DNA of 12,397 nucleotides from an uncultured bacterium (GTDB lineage: Bacteria > Bacillota > Clostridia > Lachnospirales > Lachnospiraceae). The notes beneath the pieces are model-generated. The model ran no database searches. It was not told the DNA's origin and worked only from the letters and a program-made list of their open reading frames with translations. Below are positions 1 to 7,562 of the stretch, in pieces. Each line of letters opens with the position of its first letter. The stretch's first letter is position 1. The position numbers were made by a program, and so were the translations under genes. The stretch is from assembly GCA_905215155.1 (NCBI GenBank), contig CAJMPJ010000070.1:1-12397 (forward strand). The letters are read 5' to 3'.

Positions 1-2
1 CC

Positions 3-143
3 GATGTATATGCAGGAGTTCCATGTATCGTAAACCAAAACGGAATTCAGCGTGTGCTTCCATTAACTCTGACAGAAGAAGAGGCGAACCGGTTTAACAG
101 TTCCTGCCAGACCCTAAAGGAAAGCTTTGAAGGTATTTTATAA
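3..143 (+). CDS. ldh: L-lactate dehydrogenase, C-terminal 46 residues (5' end outside window)
   Basis: This is the 3' end of a gene that enters from the left edge; the frame is open from base 3 to a TAA stop at 141-143. The peptide begins DVYAGVPCIVNQNGI and continues with a polar helix (LTEEEANRF), the pattern at the end of NAD-dependent L-lactate/malate dehydrogenases. There the last beta strand is followed by the C-terminal helix. The enzyme interconverts pyruvate and lactate in the cytoplasm as a fermentative NADH sink. The catalytic histidine and NAD-binding residues lie outside the window, so lactate versus malate specificity cannot be read here; lactate is preferred from the DVYxGVPC-type ending. 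No T-rich intrinsic terminator is visible after the stop. Confidence 0.75.
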   Translation, partial: DVYAGVPCIVNQNGIQRVLPLTLTEEEANRFNSSCQTLKESFEGIL

Positions 144-241
144 AAAAGCTTCCAATCAGGCCAAAGTTACCGGCGGTTCAGCAGGCAGAATTTTGAAGTT
201 TTTGCTATTGTGTACATTTTAGTAAATAATTTAAAAAAATG

Positions 242-270
242 TTGACAAACAGATTTTCCCATGCTATGAT
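242..270 (+). promoter_or_regulatory. Near-consensus SigA-type promoter of the tRNA-Thr gene
   Basis: The -35 box TTGACA (242-247) and the -10 box TATGAT (265-270) are separated by 17 bases. An A/T-rich stretch at about 218-240 just upstream resembles an UP element. Transcription should start near 277, giving a 5' leader of about 25 nt for RNase P to remove before the tRNA at 302. It is the only strong promoter visible upstream of the penicillin-binding protein gene as well. Confidence 0.85.
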
Positions 271-301
271 ATACGAGGTTCAAGCGAGGAACCATTCATA
301 A

Positions 302-374
302 GCTGATGTGGCACAGATGGTAGCGCACCTCATTGGTAGTGAGGAGGTCACGGGTCCGATTCCCGTCATCAGCT
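302..374 (+). tRNA. tRNA-Thr, anticodon GGT
   Basis: A full cloverleaf of 73 nt can be folded by eye. The acceptor stem GCTGATG pairs with CATCAGC, the D stem is GCAC/GCGC, and the anticodon stem is CCTCA/TGAGG. The seven-base loop TTGGTAG places GGT at positions 34-36. The T stem ACGGG/CCCGT closes the loop TCCGATT. The discriminator base is T and no CCA is encoded, so maturation should use RNase Z cleavage and CCA addition. It reads ACC and ACT threonine codons. It has its own promoter upstream and a terminator directly downstream. Confidence 0.95.
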
Positions 375-383
375 TTGAAAAAC

Positions 384-419
384 AAACGGGAAGTCTTAGT
401 TAAGAGACTTCCCGTTTTT
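384..419 (+). terminator. Rho-independent terminator after tRNA-Thr
   Basis: A perfect 13-bp stem (384-396 with 405-417, core ACGGGAAGTCT) closes an 8-nt loop and ends in a run of five T (415-419). It lies 10 nt after the tRNA and only about 20 nt before the Shine-Dalgarno of the downstream penicillin-binding protein. It may therefore act as a leaky terminator or attenuator for that gene. Confidence 0.9.
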
Positions 420-454
420 GTCATATGCAAAGAATAAGAAGGAGGCACATCGAA

Positions 455-3001
455 ATGGAGAAACGAAAAAAGAAGAAGAAAAGTATGTGGTCTGTATTTT
501 TTAAGCCCATAAAAATCATTCTTTTCGTGTTTCTGGCGGTTATGGTTTTAGGGTGCCTGGCCGGCGGTGCCGTATTTTTAAAATATCAGGATGAGATCCT
601 GGCCTGTAAAGAAAAGGCCGATTCCATTATGAGTAAGACAAGCAAGACCGACTTTTCCCAGCCTACGGATACGAGAATCTTTGATTCTTCCGGGAATTTA
701 ATCGGAACCATCAATTCCGGCCATTATGAGTATGTTCCTATTTCGGAGATCAGTGAAAATCTCCAGAAAGCTTATGTGGCACAGGAGGACAGAAGATTCT
801 ATAAGCACCATGGCATTGATTATCTGGGACTGCTTCGTGCAGGTCTGGTATATATCAAGAACAAAGGGACCATTACCCAGGGCGGCAGTACCATTACCCA
901 GCAGGTAATTAAGAATACCTATCTGACGCAGGAACGGACCTTTCAGAGAAAGCTGACCGAATTTTTTGCGGCCCCTCAGATGGAGAAAAAGTATACAAAG
1001 TCAGAGATTTTAGAATTTTACTGCAACACCAATTTTTATGCCAACCGCTGTTACGGCGTATCGGAGGCCAGCCGCTATTATTTCGACAAAGATGCCAAGG
1101 ATTTAACCATATGGGAAGCGGCGACACTGGCCGGCATCAGCAACAATCCTTCCAAGTATGATCCGGTGGCCCATCCTGAGACTTCTCAGAAAAAAAGAGA
1201 CCAGATCATCAACAATATGGCAAAAAACAAGATGATCACGGAAGAAGAAAGAGATTATGCATTGGCCCAGCCCTTAACCGTTGCAAAGATTTATGAGCCT
1301 GGCACAAAAGAGAATTACCAGACCAGTTATGCCATTCATGCAGCCACGTTAGAGTTGATGAAGAACGATGGTTTTGTATTTAAATATGTGTTTGCAAACA
1401 AAGCTGCATATGATGCATACAAAGAGCAGTATCAGGAAATTTACCAGTCCAAAAGTGATATGATAAGGAACGGTGGATTTGAAATACATACAAGCCTTGA
1501 TTCCGACATACAGAATTCTCTGCAGAGCACCATTGATGAGCGTTTAAAAGGTTTTAAAGACGTTCAGAAAAATGGAAAATTCGCATTGCAGGGAGCCGCT
1601 GTCTGCATTGATAACCGGACCGGCTACGTGGTCGCCATCGTAGGAGGCCGGGGGACTGATGATGAATACAACAGAGGCTTTTTGAGCAAACGCCAGCCAG
1701 GTTCCACCATTAAGCCATTGATTGACTATGCGCCCGCCTTTGAAACTGGATTTTATTATCCTTCCAGGCTGATGAATGACCACTTATTTGATAAAGGACC
1801 TAAAAACAGCGGAGGAAAGTATTATGGTGCTGTTTCCGTCAGAGAGGCATTGAACCGAAGTTTAAATACGGTGGCATGGCAGGTGCTTGCAGATATCGGG
1901 GTGGATAAGGGAATCGGATATCTGGGGAAAATGCATTTTACCGGATTGAGCTACATGGATAACGGCAATTTCAGTATGAGCATCGGAGGTTTTACAGAAG
2001 GTGCCCGTGTGATTGACATGGCAAAAGGATATTCTGTTTTGGCTAATAAGGGAATGTACAGCAACCGGTCCTGCATCACCAGTATTAAAAGCCAGTATGA
2101 CGGAGAAATCTATAATGAAAGCCAGGCCGATGAAAGGATCTTTACCGAAGATACCGCTTATATGATTACGGATGTGTTAAAAGGAACGCTGGAGAAACCT
2201 TACGGTACCGGTTACGGCCTTGGCCTTTCCGTTCCGGCTGCAGGCAAGACCGGTACGACCAACAGCAGTAAGGATACCTGGTTCTGCGGGTATACCAAGT
2301 ATTATACCACCGCCATTTGGGTAGGATATGATACACCGAAGGCAATGCCAGGGGTATATGGAAAGACCTATTCGGGAAGAATCTGGCATGATTTTATGAA
2401 GAACATCAATAAAGACCTTCCGCCCTTAGACTGGGATATGCCGTCCACGGTCTATCTCTCCAATGTGGATTCCAGAGGAGAGAAGACCACCAGTGAAACC
2501 GGAGTCAAAGATCTGTTTTCTTCCGTGGCAGAGGCCGCGGCAAAAGCCGATGCGGTAAAATGGAGGGAAGAGGAAGAACGGAAAAAGCTGGAATCCCAGT
2601 CCCAGAAAAATCTGGAAGATTCTGTGGCTGCACAGCAGGCTGTGGAACAGGCAGCTGCCTCTCTCCAGTCACTGATTGGAGAGCTTAACGGTCTGAAATA
2701 CCGGGACAGCACGACAGCGGAAAAGGTAAACACCGCTCAGTCCCTGCTTGCCCAGTTGAACGAAACCCAGTATTATGACAGTCTGAAACCGCAGCTTGAT
2801 GAGGCGGTCAGCTATGTATCCTCCCTTCCGGAGAAAGAGGATTCCACCAAGCCTCAGGAGATCGGTCCGGGAATGACAAAGCCTTCGGAGACTGCACCTG
2901 CAGTATTCCCCGGTGATATTGATTCGGGAGTGGGGGCAGAGCCGGGCTTTAGCCCCGGAGATTTTGAAGATGGTGTCCAGTCCGCAGGACCTGGCATGTA
3001 A
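455..3001 (+). CDS. Class A (bifunctional) penicillin-binding protein, PBP1A type
   Basis: Peptidoglycan synthase of 848 residues that polymerises lipid II and cross-links stem peptides at the outer face of the membrane. A Lys-rich cytoplasmic start (KRKKKKK) precedes one membrane anchor at about residues 18-42. The GT51 glycosyltransferase follows: EDRRFYKHHG with catalytic Glu111, GGSTITQQ near 143-150, RKLTE with Glu169, and ILEFYCN near 185-191. The transpeptidase carries SxxK at Ser417 (STIK), SxN at Ser469-Asn471 and KTG at 598-600. From about residue 700 a charged, Ala/Gln-rich, probably helical stretch leads to a Pro/Gly/Asp-rich disordered tail. The ATG at 455 is chosen because AAGGAGG (439-445) lies 9 nt before it; the in-frame ATG at 425 would put its ribosome site in the terminator. 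No promoter fits between that terminator and this gene. Confidence 0.95.
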   Translation: MEKRKKKKKSMWSVFFKPIKIILFVFLAVMVLGCLAGGAVFLKYQDEILACKEKADSIMSKTSKTDFSQPTDTRIFDSSGNLIGTINSGHYEYVPISEISENLQKAYVAQEDRRFYKHHGIDYLGLLRAGLVYIKNKGTITQGGSTITQQVIKNTYLTQERTFQRKLTEFFAAPQMEKKYTKSEILEFYCNTNFYANRCYGVSEASRYYFDKDAKDLTIWEAATLAGISNNPSKYDPVAHPETSQKKRDQIINNMAKNKMITEEERDYALAQPLTVAKIYEPGTKENYQTSYAIHAATLELMKNDGFVFKYVFANKAAYDAYKEQYQEIYQSKSDMIRNGGFEIHTSLDSDIQNSLQSTIDERLKGFKDVQKNGKFALQGAAVCIDNRTGYVVAIVGGRGTDDEYNRGFLSKRQPGSTIKPLIDYAPAFETGFYYPSRLMNDHLFDKGPKNSGGKYYGAVSVREALNRSLNTVAWQVLADIGVDKGIGYLGKMHFTGLSYMDNGNFSMSIGGFTEGARVIDMAKGYSVLANKGMYSNRSCITSIKSQYDGEIYNESQADERIFTEDTAYMITDVLKGTLEKPYGTGYGLGLSVPAAGKTGTTNSSKDTWFCGYTKYYTTAIWVGYDTPKAMPGVYGKTYSGRIWHDFMKNINKDLPPLDWDMPSTVYLSNVDSRGEKTTSETGVKDLFSSVAEAAAKADAVKWREEEERKKLESQSQKNLEDSVAAQQAVEQAAASLQSLIGELNGLKYRDSTTAEKVNTAQSLLAQLNETQYYDSLKPQLDEAVSYVSSLPEKEDSTKPQEIGPGMTKPSETAPAVFPGDIDSGVGAEPGFSPGDFEDGVQSAGPGM

Positions 3002-3025
3002 TCGTAAGATAATTTTCCCAAATCA

Positions 3026-3054
3026 TTGTTTTTTTAAGTGGTTCGGTATATAAT
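3026..3054 (+). promoter_or_regulatory. Probable SigA-type promoter of gltX
   Basis: A TTGTTT box (3026-3031) and a perfect TATAAT (3049-3054) are 17 bases apart in the gap between the penicillin-binding protein gene and gltX. The start would be near 3061, leaving a leader of about 80 nt. The -10 is perfect but the -35 matches consensus only partly. Confidence 0.65.
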
Positions 3055-3059
3055 GGGCT

Positions 3060-3105
3060 ATGCGGCTTTGGGATTTTGCCGCATGGCTGGTACTTTTTAT
3101 CAGCC
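3060..3105 (+). promoter_or_regulatory. Two adjacent hairpins in the gltX leader
   Basis: The first hairpin pairs ATGCGGC (3060-3066) with GCCGCAT (3078-3084). The second follows without a gap and pairs GGCTGGTA (3085-3092) with TATCAGCC (3098-3105), with one G-T pair and a CTTTT loop. Neither ends in a continuous T tract, so they are poor intrinsic terminators. If transcription starts near 3061 they form the very 5' end of the gltX mRNA and could stabilise it. They could instead be the 3' hairpins of the preceding penicillin-binding protein transcript. No T-box motif is visible. Confidence 0.45.
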
Positions 3106-3140
3106 CATCATAAGAAAGAAGATATAGGAGTGTGTTCACA

Positions 3141-4601
3141 ATGAGTAAAATAAGAACAAGATACGCACCGAGTCCTACAGGCCGCATGCATGTAGGGAAT
3201 TTGAGAACCGCAATGTACGCGTACCTGATAGCTAAACATGAAGGCGGTGATTTTCTTCTCCGCATTGAAGATACAGATCAGGAGCGTTACGTGGAAGGCG
3301 CTGTCGAGATTATTTACAGAACCCTGGCAGAGACAGGTTTGATCCATGACGAAGGTCCTGATAAGGATGGCGGTGTGGGACCATATGTCCAAAGTGAGCG
3401 CCAGGCCTCCGGTATCTATTTGGATTATGCGAAAAAGCTGATCGAAAAAGGAGAAGCATATTACTGCTTCTGCAGCCAGGAAAGACTGGAATCGTTAAAA
3501 AAGACCGTAGATGGACAGGAAATCATGACTTATGATAAGCACTGTCTCCATCTTTCAAAAGAAGAAATAGAAGCAAATCTGGCAGCAGGTATCCCTTATG
3601 TCATCCGCCAGAATAACCCAACCGAAGGAACAACCACGTTCCATGATGAGATTTACGGCACTATTTCCGTAGATAACTCAGAACTGGATGATATGGTACT
3701 GATAAAATCCGATGGATATCCTACCTATAATTTTGCAAACGTTGTGGATGATCATTTGATGGGGATCACCCATGTGGTAAGAGGCAATGAGTATTTATCC
3801 TCTTCCCCTAAATATAACCGCCTTTATGAAGCTTTTGGCTGGGAGGTGCCGGTCTATGTCCATTGTCCTCTCATCACCAATGAGGAGCATAAGAAGCTGA
3901 GCAAGAGAAGCGGACATGCCTCCTATGAGGATCTGATCGAGCAGGGCTTTATCTCGGAAGCGGTCGTTAATTATGTGGCTTTGCTTGGCTGGTCTCCGGA
4001 GAGCAATCAGGAGATATTCTCTCTTCAGGATCTGATAAGAGAGTTTAATTATCATAACTTAAGCAAATCTCCGGCTGTCTTTGATATGGCAAAGCTTCGG
4101 TGGATGAACAGTGAATATATGAAATCCATGGATTTTGATAAATTCTATCAATTGGCTGAGCCTTATTTAAAGGCAGTGATTAAGAAGGATCTGGATTTAA
4201 AGAAGATCGCAGCAATGGTAAAGACGAGAATCGAAATTTTCCCGGATATTGCGGACCAGGTTGATTTCTTTGAGACGCTGCCGGAATATGATATTTCCAT
4301 GTATACCAATAAAAAGATGAAGACAAACAGCGAGACGGCTCTTTCTTTACTGCAGGATATCCTTCCCATTCTGGAAGCACAGGAGGATTACAGCAATGAT
4401 GCACTTTATAGTACTCTGTCCAAATATGTGGCAGAGAAAGAGTGTAAGACCGGCTTTGTGATGTGGCCGATCCGTACGGCGGTATCCGGCAAGCAGATGA
4501 CTCCTGCCGGCGCAACGGAGATCATGGAAGTCCTGGGAAAAGAAGAATCCTTAAATCGAATCAGAAAGGGAATCCATCTTTTGAGCAATGGGGCTTTATA
4601 A
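3141..4601 (+). CDS. gltX: Glutamyl-tRNA synthetase
   Basis: Cytoplasmic class I aminoacyl-tRNA synthetase that activates glutamate with ATP and loads it on tRNA. The 486 residues match the usual bacterial length. The HIGH-type signature is [11 protein letters not shown] (residues 10-20), followed by [12 protein letters not shown] near 39-50. The KMSKS-type loop reads KLSKRSG (252-258). [21 protein letters not shown] (212-232) is the typical GluRS stretch, and an all-helical anticodon-binding half follows. The start is the ATG at 3141, with AGGAG (3126-3130) 10 nt upstream; a GTG at 3132 in the same frame would sit directly against that site. Whether the enzyme also charges tRNA-Gln cannot be read here. 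It has its own promoter upstream and terminator downstream. Confidence 0.96.
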   Translation: MSKIRTRYAPSPTGRMHVGNLRTAMYAYLIAKHEGGDFLLRIEDTDQERYVEGAVEIIYRTLAETGLIHDEGPDKDGGVGPYVQSERQASGIYLDYAKKLIEKGEAYYCFCSQERLESLKKTVDGQEIMTYDKHCLHLSKEEIEANLAAGIPYVIRQNNPTEGTTTFHDEIYGTISVDNSELDDMVLIKSDGYPTYNFANVVDDHLMGITHVVRGNEYLSSSPKYNRLYEAFGWEVPVYVHCPLITNEEHKKLSKRSGHASYEDLIEQGFISEAVVNYVALLGWSPESNQEIFSLQDLIREFNYHNLSKSPAVFDMAKLRWMNSEYMKSMDFDKFYQLAEPYLKAVIKKDLDLKKIAAMVKTRIEIFPDIADQVDFFETLPEYDISMYTNKKMKTNSETALSLLQDILPILEAQEDYSNDALYSTLSKYVAEKECKTGFVMWPIRTAVSGKQMTPAGATEIMEVLGKEESLNRIRKGIHLLSNGAL

Positions 4602-4614
4602 GAGAAAGAAAGAG

Positions 4615-4656
4615 AAAAGCAGAGGCTCCGGCAGTGACCGGGTCTCTGCTTTTCTT
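4615..4656 (+). terminator. Rho-independent terminator after gltX
   Basis: AAAAGCAGAG (4615-4624) pairs perfectly with CTCTGCTTTT (4644-4653). The stem continues inward through CCGG/CCGG around one bulged T, closing a loop near CAGTGA. The descending arm ends in TTTTCTT. It begins 13 nt after the gltX stop and ends 10 nt before the ribosome site of the helicase gene. Confidence 0.88.
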
Positions 4657-4675
4657 GTGCACAATGGAGGAAGGA

Positions 4676-6517
4676 ATGAAGGAATTTACATACGAAGGAG
4701 CGCAGAAAGAGGCCATCCTTCACCAAAAAGGCCCTATGCTGGTTCTGGCAGGACCGGGATCAGGAAAAACATTTACCATCACTCACCGAATTTGTTATCT
4801 GATCGAACATTATGGCGTAAATCCATCCAATATTCTGGTCATCACATTTACAAAAGCGGCGGCATCGGAGATGAAGGACCGTTTTGAAAAGCTGATGGAA
4901 GGGAAAGCAGCATCCGTCAGCTTTGGGACGTTCCATGCCATATTTTTCCGTATCTTAAAATTTGCCTACCGGTACGATGCCCGTAGCATTGTGAGAGAGG
5001 AACAGAGGATTCAATACATTAAGGAAGAAATGGACCAGTGTAAGATGGAAGTGGAGGATGAAGCGGATTTTGTCAGTTCCATTTTGTCAGAAATCAGTTC
5101 TGTGAAAGGGGAAATGATTGGGCTTAATCATTATTACTCCAAAAACTGTTCGGAAGAACTGTTCAAGCAGCTTTATTGCGGTTATGAAGACAGGCTTCGG
5201 CGGGCAGGACTGATTGATTTTGATGATATGCTTGTAATGTGTTATGAATTATTTACGCAGAGAAAGGATATTTTGCAGGCATGGCAGAAAAAATATCAGT
5301 ATATCCTTATTGATGAGTTCCAGGATATCAACCGGGTGCAGTATGAGATCGTTCGGATGCTGGCGGCACCGGAAAATAATTTATTTATTGTAGGAGATGA
5401 CGATCAGTCCATTTACCGGTTCCGGGGAGCCAGACCTGAAATCATGCTGGGATTTGAAAAGGATTATAAGGACGCAAAAAAAGTACTGCTGAACATTAAT
5501 TTCAGAAGCACCAGGGAAATTGTAGAGACAGCCGGAAGACTGATCGTTCATAATGAGATGCGGTTTCCGAAAAATATCGTAACCAAAAAGGGAACCGGAA
5601 AACCGGTGATCACCAGAATGTGGCAGGATCCGAAAGAAGAGACCATGGAGATCGTACAGGAGATCATGGATTATAAAAAGGCCGGATTTGCCTGGAAAGA
5701 CATGGCAGTTCTTTACCGCACCAACCTTGGCCCCAGAATGCTCATTGAAAAGCTGATGGAATACAACATCCCATTTTCCATGAAAGATTCGCTTCCCAAC
5801 TTATATGACCACTGGATCTGTAAAAATATCACCGCCTATATCAAAGGAGCCATGGGGGATTTAAGCAGAGGGAACGTATTCCAGTTCTTAAACCGTCCCA
5901 ACCGTTATGTGAGCCGGGATGCGCTTGATGGAACCACGGTCAGCTGGGAGTCTGTGAAGTCCTTTTATCAGGATAAGGGATTTATGGTGGAAAGAATCGA
6001 ACAGCTGGAATATGATCTTAAAATGATTCGGAATATGGCACCGGTTGCCGCCGTAAATTATATCAGAAAAGCAGTGGGCTATGATGATTACATCCGGGAA
6101 TATGCACAGTACCGCCGGATGAAGCCGGAGGATCTGTTAGAGATATTGGATCAGTTAAAGGAAAGTGCGGCAAACTATCCCACCTTTGATGAGTGGTTTC
6201 GTCATATGAAGGAGTATGGGGAAGAGCTGAAGGCCCAGGTACAGGCAAAGGAACGCAGCACCGACGGAGTTGCCCTTATGACCATGCACAGCTCCAAGGG
6301 TCTGGAATACCGGATCGTATATATTTTAGATGCCAATGAGGGGGTAACGCCCCACCACAAGGCAGTCCTGCCTGCGGATATAGAGGAGGAACGGCGGATG
6401 TTTTATGTTGCCATGACAAGAGCCAAAGAACGTCTTCATGTCAATTATGTCCGTGAGCGGTACAGCAAAAAACAGGAGGTCTCCCGTTTCGTCCGGGAGT
6501 ATCTGGAACGGGATTAA
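4676..6517 (+). CDS. Compact UvrD/Rep/PcrA-family ATP-dependent DNA helicase (superfamily 1A)
   Basis: Predicted 3'-5' DNA translocase/helicase of 613 residues carrying all SF1A signatures: a Q-motif-like start, Walker A AGPGSGKTF (25-33), VITFTKAAASEMK (55-67), DEFQD (213-217), GDDDQSIYRFRGA (240-252), NFRSTREI (275-282), TMHSSKGLEY (536-545) and RRMFYVAMTRAKERL (573-587). It is about 100 residues shorter than typical PcrA/UvrD. The shortening falls mostly in the 2B region between motifs IV and V and in the missing C-terminal tail. The role is probably DNA repair or removal of protein blocks, but the exact subfamily is not certain. The ATG at 4676 follows GGAGG (4666-4670) by 5 nt; the frame stays open upstream into gltX but lacks a better start. 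A strong terminator lies directly upstream. The adenosyltransferase gene begins 12 nt downstream, which suggests co-transcription. Confidence 0.9.
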   Translation: MKEFTYEGAQKEAILHQKGPMLVLAGPGSGKTFTITHRICYLIEHYGVNPSNILVITFTKAAASEMKDRFEKLMEGKAASVSFGTFHAIFFRILKFAYRYDARSIVREEQRIQYIKEEMDQCKMEVEDEADFVSSILSEISSVKGEMIGLNHYYSKNCSEELFKQLYCGYEDRLRRAGLIDFDDMLVMCYELFTQRKDILQAWQKKYQYILIDEFQDINRVQYEIVRMLAAPENNLFIVGDDDQSIYRFRGARPEIMLGFEKDYKDAKKVLLNINFRSTREIVETAGRLIVHNEMRFPKNIVTKKGTGKPVITRMWQDPKEETMEIVQEIMDYKKAGFAWKDMAVLYRTNLGPRMLIEKLMEYNIPFSMKDSLPNLYDHWICKNITAYIKGAMGDLSRGNVFQFLNRPNRYVSRDALDGTTVSWESVKSFYQDKGFMVERIEQLEYDLKMIRNMAPVAAVNYIRKAVGYDDYIREYAQYRRMKPEDLLEILDQLKESAANYPTFDEWFRHMKEYGEELKAQVQAKERSTDGVALMTMHSSKGLEYRIVYILDANEGVTPHHKAVLPADIEEERRMFYVAMTRAKERLHVNYVRERYSKKQEVSRFVREYLERD

Positions 6518-6529
6518 CAGGAGGGAGAG

Positions 6530-7060
6530 ATGATTATGAAATCCTGCATACACATTTACTGTGGAGATGGAAAGGGAAAAACGACTGCGGCCGTTGGATT
6601 GTCAGTGCGTGCCTGCGGAAGCGGAAAGAACGTCCTTATTACCCGTTTTTTAAAAACCGATCATTCGGGAGAGGTGAAGGCATTACAGGCATTGCCTGGA
6701 ATTACGGTCACTCCCTGTGAACGGAGCTTCGGTTTTTTTACAAAAATGTCGGAAGCTCAAAAAGCAGAGGCAAAGGTCTATTATTCAGAATTGCTTGAAA
6801 CCACCTTGCAAAAGGCGGTTGAGGGAGCGTATGATCTTCTTGTAATGGATGAAATCATGGCGGTATGCAATTATGGTTTGGTGGAGGAAAAAGTTGTCCT
6901 TGATTTTTTAACCAGCCGGCCAGAAGGACTTGAAGTCGTTCTCACAGGAAGAAATCCTTCGGATAAGCTGATGGAAATGGCAGATTACGTGTCTGAAATA
7001 AAAAAAATCAAGCACCCCTACGACCAGGGAATTGCTGCAAGACGGGGAATTGAATATTGA
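6530..7060 (+). CDS. Corrinoid adenosyltransferase, CobA/CobO/BtuR family
   Basis: Predicted to transfer the adenosyl group of ATP to the cobalt of reduced corrinoids, producing adenosylcobalamin or its precursors in the cytoplasm. The 176 residues begin with HIYCGDGKGKTTAAVG, whose P-loop GDGKGKTT lies at 12-19. Walker B is LLVMDE (103-108). The family's ending is VLTGRNPSDKLMEMADYVSE followed by KHPYDQGIAARRGIEY (161-176). It is slightly shorter than E. coli BtuR and lacks an extended N-terminus. AGGAGGG (6519-6525) supports ATG 6530, with ATG 6536 an alternative. It lies 12 nt after the helicase and no other cobalamin gene or cobalamin riboswitch is in view, so it may serve salvage of imported corrinoids (inference). 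Confidence 0.9.
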   Translation: MIMKSCIHIYCGDGKGKTTAAVGLSVRACGSGKNVLITRFLKTDHSGEVKALQALPGITVTPCERSFGFFTKMSEAQKAEAKVYYSELLETTLQKAVEGAYDLLVMDEIMAVCNYGLVEEKVVLDFLTSRPEGLEVVLTGRNPSDKLMEMADYVSEIKKIKHPYDQGIAARRGIEY

Positions 7061-7072
7061 ACGCGAAATCCC

Positions 7073-7101
7073 TTGATTTTTGACGAATTGTTTGATAGAG
7101 T
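7073..7101 (+). promoter_or_regulatory. Possible weak promoter upstream of the DUF1292 gene
   Basis: TTGATT (7073-7078) and TAGAGT (7096-7101) are separated by 17 bases in the 102-nt gap after the adenosyltransferase gene. Each box matches consensus at four of six positions. No terminator is visible in the same gap, so transcription from upstream could also continue through. Confidence 0.3.
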
Positions 7102-7162
7102 GGAGAAAGGCATACAAAGTACGCCATGACAACTAGATTAATTTAAAAAGAGAGGTATCAGG

Positions 7163-7495
7163 ATGGCACAGGATCCTAATTTAGAGCGCGATGAGATGGA
7201 ACCCCAGGAGGAGATGACAGTTACACTGACCCTTGATGACGGATCAGAACTGGAATGTGTGGTACTTACCATTTTCACGGCAGGCGAAAGGGACTATATT
7301 GCCCTGCTTCCCATGGATGGCCCTGAGGCAGAAGAAGGCGAGGTTTATCTGTATCGTTATTCTGAGAAAGAGGACGGACAACCGGATCTTGAGAATATCG
7401 AAGATGATGATGAATATGAAATCGTTGCAGATGCCTTTGATCAATTACTGGATGAAGCAGAATATGATGAGCTGGTAGGCGAAGACGAGGAATAA
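7163..7495 (+). CDS. DUF1292 family (UPF0473, YrzB-like) acidic protein
   Basis: Small cytoplasmic protein of 110 residues, very rich in Asp and Glu, whose function is not established. The core VTLTLDDGSELECVVLTIF, then YIALLPMD (about 47-54), VYLYRYSE (62-69) and a closing acidic stretch DDDEYEIVADAFDQLLDE match the DUF1292 family. That family is widespread in Firmicutes and often found near yrrK/yrzL-type genes, which are absent here. The AGAGG at 7151-7155 sits 7 nt before the ATG. A strong terminator follows 11 nt after the stop, making this the last gene of the plus-strand series. Confidence 0.88.
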   Translation: MAQDPNLERDEMEPQEEMTVTLTLDDGSELECVVLTIFTAGERDYIALLPMDGPEAEEGEVYLYRYSEKEDGQPDLENIEDDDEYEIVADAFDQLLDEAEYDELVGEDEE

Positions 7496-7506
7496 GCAGT
7501 TGAGAG

Positions 7507-7542
7507 CCGGGGCAGGCCCTTTTAAGGGCAGGTCCCGGTTTT
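7507..7542 (+). terminator. Rho-independent terminator after the DUF1292 gene
   Basis: A two-tier hairpin: CCGGGGC (7507-7513) pairs with GTCCCGG (7532-7538), and GCCCTT pairs with AAGGGC inside it. The tiers are separated by a symmetric AG/AG internal loop that could form tandem sheared G-A pairs. A TTTT tract follows (7539-7542). The opposite strand has no T tract after the stem, so it should work in the plus direction only and not for the facing membrane-protein gene. Confidence 0.85.
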
Positions 7543-7562
7543 GGATTATATAGAATCTAATG

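Noticed and set aside
112..151. Inverted AAGCTTT/AAAGCTT around the lactate dehydrogenase stop as a terminator
   Set aside because: The stem is short with a long loop, and no T tract follows it.
3106..3140. T-box or amino-acid-sensing leader for gltX
   Set aside because: The leader is only about 80 nt and shows no T-box sequence, specifier loop or antiterminator.
4463..4675. Upstream extension of the helicase reading frame into gltX
   Set aside because: It would read through gltX codons and the terminator; the ATG at 4676 has the proper ribosome site and starts the conserved helicase N-terminus.
6440..6530. Cobalamin riboswitch before the adenosyltransferase gene
   Set aside because: The gap to the helicase gene is 12 nt and no B12-box-like sequence is visible.
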